Origin: DATBLZ01 sp036555065
GTDB lineage: Bacteria; Pseudomonadota; Gammaproteobacteria; Steroidobacterales; Rariloculaceae
Length of the DNA: 14,633 nucleotides
Assembly (NCBI GenBank): GCA_036555065.1
Contig: DATBLZ010000083.1
Coordinates: 1-14,633 of the forward strand
Reading direction: 5' to 3'
Position 1 is the first letter of the stretch, and the number at the start of each line of letters is the position of its first letter. The translations under genes and the position numbers were made by a program. Shown piece after piece: positions 13,055 to 14,633 of the stretch. The notes beneath the pieces were generated by a model. It was not told where the DNA came from. It saw nothing but the letters and a program-made list of their open reading frames with translations, and did not search any database.

Positions 13055-14296
13055 CTATGGGGCGCGAGCGAAAACGACCGTTCCGTTCGTGCCGCCGAAA
13101 CCGAAGGAGTTTGAAAGCGCAGCGCGCATCTTCGTCGTGCGCGCCGCATTGGGCGTGTAATCGAGATCGCACTGCGGATCTGGATTGTCGAGGTTGATCG
13201 TCGGCGGAATGACTTGATCGCGCAACGCGAGGATCGTGAAGATCGCCTCGGCGCCTCCGGCGGCGCCGATCATGTGTCCGGTCGTCGATTTCGTAGAGCT
13301 CACCGCGAGCTTCTTGGCGTGGTCGCCGAAGACGCGTTTGATGGCGACGCTTTCGGCAACGTCGCCGAGCGGTGTCGAGGTGCCATGCGCGTTGATGTAT
13401 CCGATCTCGTCGGGACGCAGGCTCGCGTCGGCAAGCGCGTTGCGCATGCAGCTGTAGGCGCCCTGCCCGTCTTCGGCCGGCGCGGTAATGTGATGCGCGT
13501 CGGCGCTCATGCCGAAGCCCAAGAACTCCGCGTAGATTTTCGCGCCGCGGGCTTTTGCGTGCTCGTATTCCTCGAGAGCGACGGTCGCGGCGCCGTCGCT
13601 CAAGACGAAGCCGTCGCGATCACGATCCCAGGGCCGGCTGGCGCGCGTAGGCGCGTCGTTGCGGCCCGACAATGCGCGCGCGGCACAGAATCCACCGAGC
13701 CCGAGCGGCGTCGTTGCGAATTCGGCGCCGCCTGCGAGCATGACGTCGGCATCGCCGTGCTGAATGAGGCGCGCTGCGAGCCCGATGCAATGCGTCGAGG
13801 TCGTGCACGCCGTGACAACGCTGAGATTCGGACCTCTGAGCCCGTGCATGATGGAAACGTGGCCCGAGATCATATTGATGATCGTCGCCGGGACGAAGAA
13901 CGGCGAAATACGCCGCGGCCCGCCCTCGCGCAATTTTTCGTGCGTCGTCTCGATCGTGCTGATGCCGCCGATGCCTGAGCCCATCACTACGCCGATCCGA
14001 TGCGCTTCGGCCTCTTTGACCTCTATGCCGGAATCGGCAATCGCGTCGACGGACGCCGCGATCCCATAGTGAATGAAGGGATCGCATTTACGCGCTTCCT
14101 TGGGCTCGAGGTATTTGCCGATATCGAAGTTGCGGATCGTGCCGCCGAAGCGTGTCGAGTAGGCGCTGACGTCGAATGTATCGATCGTCGCGATACCGCT
14201 GATGCCGTTGCGAACGTTGTTCCAGCCTTCCTGAACTGTATTGCCGACCGGCGAAATGAGCCCGAGGCCCGTGACCACTACTCGCCGCTTAGCCAC
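13055..14296 (-). CDS. fabF: Beta-ketoacyl-ACP synthase II
   Basis: A 413-aa condensing enzyme (E. coli FabF has 413) that elongates acyl-ACP with malonyl-ACP. The Cys-His-His triad is intact: C164 in TACTTSTHC, H304 in NAHGTSTPLGD and H341 in KSTTGHMIGAAGG, with K336. The C-terminal GFGGTN (near 402-407) is present. The start codon is GTG at 14296, at the family's usual position (RRVVVTGLGLISPVGN follows); no strong ribosome site is seen. It follows acpP by 56 bp. Confidence 0.97.
   Translation of the reverse strand: MAKRRVVVTGLGLISPVGNTVQEGWNNVRNGISGIATIDTFDVSAYSTRFGGTIRNFDIGKYLEPKEARKCDPFIHYGIAASVDAIADSGIEVKEAEAHRIGVVMGSGIGGISTIETTHEKLREGGPRRISPFFVPATIINMISGHVSIMHGLRGPNLSVVTACTTSTHCIGLAARLIQHGDADVMLAGGAEFATTPLGLGGFCAARALSGRNDAPTRASRPWDRDRDGFVLSDGAATVALEEYEHAKARGAKIYAEFLGFGMSADAHHITAPAEDGQGAYSCMRNALADASLRPDEIGYINAHGTSTPLGDVAESVAIKRVFGDHAKKLAVSSTKSTTGHMIGAAGGAEAIFTILALRDQVIPPTINLDNPDPQCDLDYTPNAARTTKMRAALSNSFGFGGTNGTVVFARAP
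13461..13468 (-). other. KOPS-like octamer pointing to dif
   Basis: CCCTGCCC on the + strand reads GGGCAGGG on the - strand and points toward dif. It lies inside fabF, where coding constraint (codons for GQGA) could produce it. Confidence 0.3.
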
Positions 14297-14332
14297 GGTC
14301 GGTGCTCAGCCTGATTGTCGGTGTAAGGACCA

Positions 14333-14346
14333 CGGCGAGATCGCCG
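14333..14346 (-). promoter_or_regulatory. Hairpin between acpP and fabF
   Basis: CGGCGA (14333-14338) and TCGCCG (14341-14346) form a perfect 6-bp stem with a 2-base loop, 6 bp after the acpP stop. No T-run follows on the - strand. It may be an mRNA processing or partial-termination structure that lets acpP be expressed above fabF. Confidence 0.4.
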
Positions 14347-14352
14347 CAACGA

Positions 14353-14595
14353 TCATGAGTCGCCTTTTCTGGAGACGATGTAATCGATCGCTTGCTGAAC
14401 CGTGGTGATTTTCTCGGCGTCTTCGTCTGGGATTTCGGTCTCGAACTCTTCCTCGAGGGCCATCACGAGCTCTACGGTGTCCAGCGAGTCAGCACCGAGG
14501 TCGTCTACGAACGAGGCATCATTCTTGATCTCGTCTGCCTTTACGCCGAGCTGCTCTGCAATGATTCCCCTGACTTGATCTTCGACGCTACTCAT
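14353..14595 (-). CDS. acpP: Acyl carrier protein
   Basis: An 80-aa acidic acyl carrier protein that shuttles fatty-acid intermediates on 4'-phosphopantetheine. The attachment motif GADSLDTVELVMALEEEF (34-51) carries Ser37. Length and sequence are typical of gammaproteobacterial AcpP. The ATG at 14595 has AAGGGG at 14606-14611 with a 10-nt gap, a little long. It is the first gene of the visible operon; fabG, its usual upstream neighbour, would lie beyond the right edge. Confidence 0.98.
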   Translation of the reverse strand: MSSVEDQVRGIIAEQLGVKADEIKNDASFVDDLGADSLDTVELVMALEEEFETEIPDEDAEKITTVQQAIDYIVSRKGDS

Positions 14596-14633
14596 CGCTG
14601 TGATACCCCTTATGAAATTGACAAGCCGGACCC
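14596..14633 (-). promoter_or_regulatory. acpP leader and upstream edge
   Basis: It holds the acpP ribosome site (AAGGGG) and, on the - strand, TTGTCA (14622-14617), which resembles a -35 element but has no well-spaced -10 before the gene. The region is cut by the window edge. Confidence 0.25.

Noticed and set aside
13214..13978. Long + strand open frame (254 codons) opposite fabF
   Set aside because: fabF has all catalytic motifs in its own frame; the antisense product is Arg/Ala-rich without recognisable domains.
1..14633. CRISPR array, insertion sequence, prophage or integrative element at dif
   Set aside because: No spaced direct repeats, transposase, integrase or second dif copy was found on reading both strands.

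Overview
The window is GC-rich bacterial chromosome with densely packed housekeeping genes. The gene order acpP-fabF-pabC-mltG-tmk-holB-pilZ, the Uup-type ABC-F protein, the FadJ-type fatty-acid oxidation protein and the REP palindromes all point to a gammaproteobacterium. Xanthomonadales, Nevskiales or Steroidobacterales relatives, or a Pseudomonas-like lineage, are plausible; the exact taxon is inference. There are no rRNA, tRNA, CRISPR, transposase or phage genes.

Layout, left to right. (1) Positions 3-101 hold the last codons of an unidentified + strand gene. It converges on uup (132-2117, -). Between them lie two inverted REP elements (91-142), and each REP supplies the stop codon of one gene. 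(2) The 249-bp gap between divergent uup and an M48 peptidase gene (2367-3140, +) contains the most important site in the window: a 28-bp XerC/XerD dif site at 2194-2221 on the - strand, matching E. coli dif at 25 of 28 positions. The window therefore probably lies at the chromosome's replication terminus. All four exact GGGNAGGG octamers (FtsK-orienting KOPS motif) point toward dif. (3) A tight three-gene - strand operon (5151 down to 3159) encodes a solitary ThsB/DUF1863-like TIR protein with Gln at the expected catalytic Glu position, a GlpQ-type glycerophosphodiester phosphodiesterase, and a DUF6491-like lipoprotein. (4) Divergent from it, an EEP-family phosphatase/nuclease overlaps a FadJ-like bifunctional beta-oxidation gene (5298-8098, +). 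(5) A separate + strand gene (8179-9219) encodes two cyclic-nucleotide-binding-type domains fused to a rhodanese domain. (6) From 14595 down to 9224 runs the acpP-fabF-pabC-mltG-tmk-holB-pilZ operon. It covers fatty-acid synthesis, folate synthesis, peptidoglycan processing, dTTP synthesis, the clamp loader and type IV pili. Its genes abut or overlap, and five of the seven appear to start with GTG.

How it works together: the right half is an ancient growth operon whose direction agrees with a replication fork running leftward into dif. The left part is a terminus locus (dif, KOPS, REP pair) set among envelope and stress genes. The least-described elements are the TIR/GDPD/lipoprotein operon, the cNMP-rhodanese fusion, the REP pair that ends two genes, and a HolB that lacks the usual zinc-binding cysteines.
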